Origin: Sulfurimonas crateris
Lineage (GTDB): Bacteria; Campylobacterota; Campylobacteria; Campylobacterales; Sulfurimonadaceae
NCBI RefSeq assembly: GCF_005217605.1
Contig: NZ_SZPX01000005.1
Location: forward strand, 62,001-126,000
DNA length: 64,000 nucleotides
Direction: 5' to 3'
Every line of letters starts with the position of its first letter. Within the stretch, counting starts at the first letter, position 1. The position numbers and the translations under genes were made by a program. The notes beneath the pieces were generated by a model. The model saw nothing but the letters and a program-made list of their open reading frames with translations, did not search any database and was not told where the DNA came from. This document shows positions 63,702 to 64,000 of this stretch, in pieces.

Positions 63702-64000
63702 ATGGATTTACTGTTTGAAGATACGGGTTATTTTGACTTAACCACATATGGACTAAGGATTGGTGATAAAAAAGGTGTTATGAGTTTTTCGCCTAAAGCC
63801 GAGATAGTGCTTTGCGGAGCGGATGAAGTTGAAAAGATTTTAAAAAAGCTTAATATAAAACACACTTTTTTTAAAAACAACGGCGATAGAGTTATGGCAA
63901 AGGAGACCATCTTGGAGTGCAAAGGAGATGCAGCTTCGCTTCATAAAGCATGGAAAATCTCTCAAAATATCTTTGAGTATATGAGCGGTATCGCAACATA
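63702..64000 (+). CDS. modD: ModD, molybdenum transport-associated protein, 3' partial
   Basis: The first 99 residues are in the window. They show DTGYFDLTTYGLRI and the later WKISQNIFEYMSGIAT, the pattern of nicotinate-nucleotide pyrophosphorylase-like ModD proteins. ModD accompanies molybdate transport genes; its reaction is not established. It begins one base after the ATPase stop and runs off the right edge. Confidence 0.88.
   Translation, partial: MDLLFEDTGYFDLTTYGLRIGDKKGVMSFSPKAEIVLCGADEVEKILKKLNIKHTFFKNNGDRVMAKETILECKGDAASLHKAWKISQNIFEYMSGIAT

Noticed and set aside
1-64000. CRISPR array, insertion sequence or prophage
   Set aside because: No regularly spaced direct repeats, transposase, integrase or phage structural gene were seen on reading through the window. 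Only the ORF6N-domain protein has a phage-related domain.

Overview
The window reads as a chromosomal segment of a Campylobacterota (Epsilonproteobacteria) member, most like Sulfurimonas. The grounds are a nap operon in the order napA-G-H-B-F-L-D with no napC or napE, a short Mfd, the leuS-lptE-folC-M23 peptidase-bactofilin block next to yajC-secD-secF, a CheV/CheA-CheY/CheW set, and AT-rich DNA with many stop-start overlaps and extended -10 promoters. This placement is inference from gene content; no database was searched.

Layout. 1-4.6 kb: the end of a sigma-54 activator without a DNA-binding domain, then asd, a YqhA-family membrane protein, hemE and a radical SAM protein. 4.6-5.4 kb: tRNA-Asn with a clear promoter, and a BrnT/BrnA toxin-antitoxin pair. 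5.6-15.3 kb: a nitrate respiration locus made of a Crp/Fnr-family regulator, a membrane sensor with a NarX-like nitrate box but no kinase, an FNR-type palindrome, napAGHBFLD and two unknown genes. 15.3-27.8 kb (minus strand): pepP, an Mla-type lipid transporter, cheW-cheA-cheV, a LpxH-like phosphatase, argC, greA, a small unknown protein, tcdA and surE. 27.9-35.6 kb (mostly plus): a short chemoreceptor, rho, murI, a lysine-rich histone-like protein, a small helix-turn-helix-like protein, an EAL-CBS-GGDEF protein and dnaX. 35.5-41.2 kb (minus): a two-component system, a YmdB-type phosphodiesterase, and an AT-rich pair (KAP-type P-loop NTPase and ORF6N-PLD protein) that looks acquired. 41.3-54.8 kb (minus): mfd, bactofilin and M23 peptidase (100-base overlap), folC, a diguanylate cyclase, lptE, leuS, two small membrane proteins and secF-secD-yajC. 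54.9-64 kb (plus): lnt, ppk1, a gamma carbonic anhydrase, a TRIC/UPF0126 protein, modE, and a molybdate/tungstate uptake operon (binding protein, a 36-aa ORF, permease, ATPase, modD) that runs off the right edge.

How the parts fit. NapA needs a molybdenum cofactor, and the right end carries ModE, a ModE-like operator and a FecBCD-type importer with modD, so metal supply and nitrate respiration sit in one window. Nap control appears local: a Crp-family regulator without the FNR iron-sulfur cysteines, a kinase-less nitrate-box sensor translationally coupled to it, and a perfect 16-bp FNR-like palindrome at the expected spacing before napA. The napA-napG junction has an unusual hairpin lying exactly between the ribosome binding site and the start codon.

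The least explained items are the nitrate-box sensor, the hairpin-bridged napG start, the two genes at the end of the nap operon, the 36-aa secreted ORF inside the molybdate operon, and the KAP/ORF6N pair.
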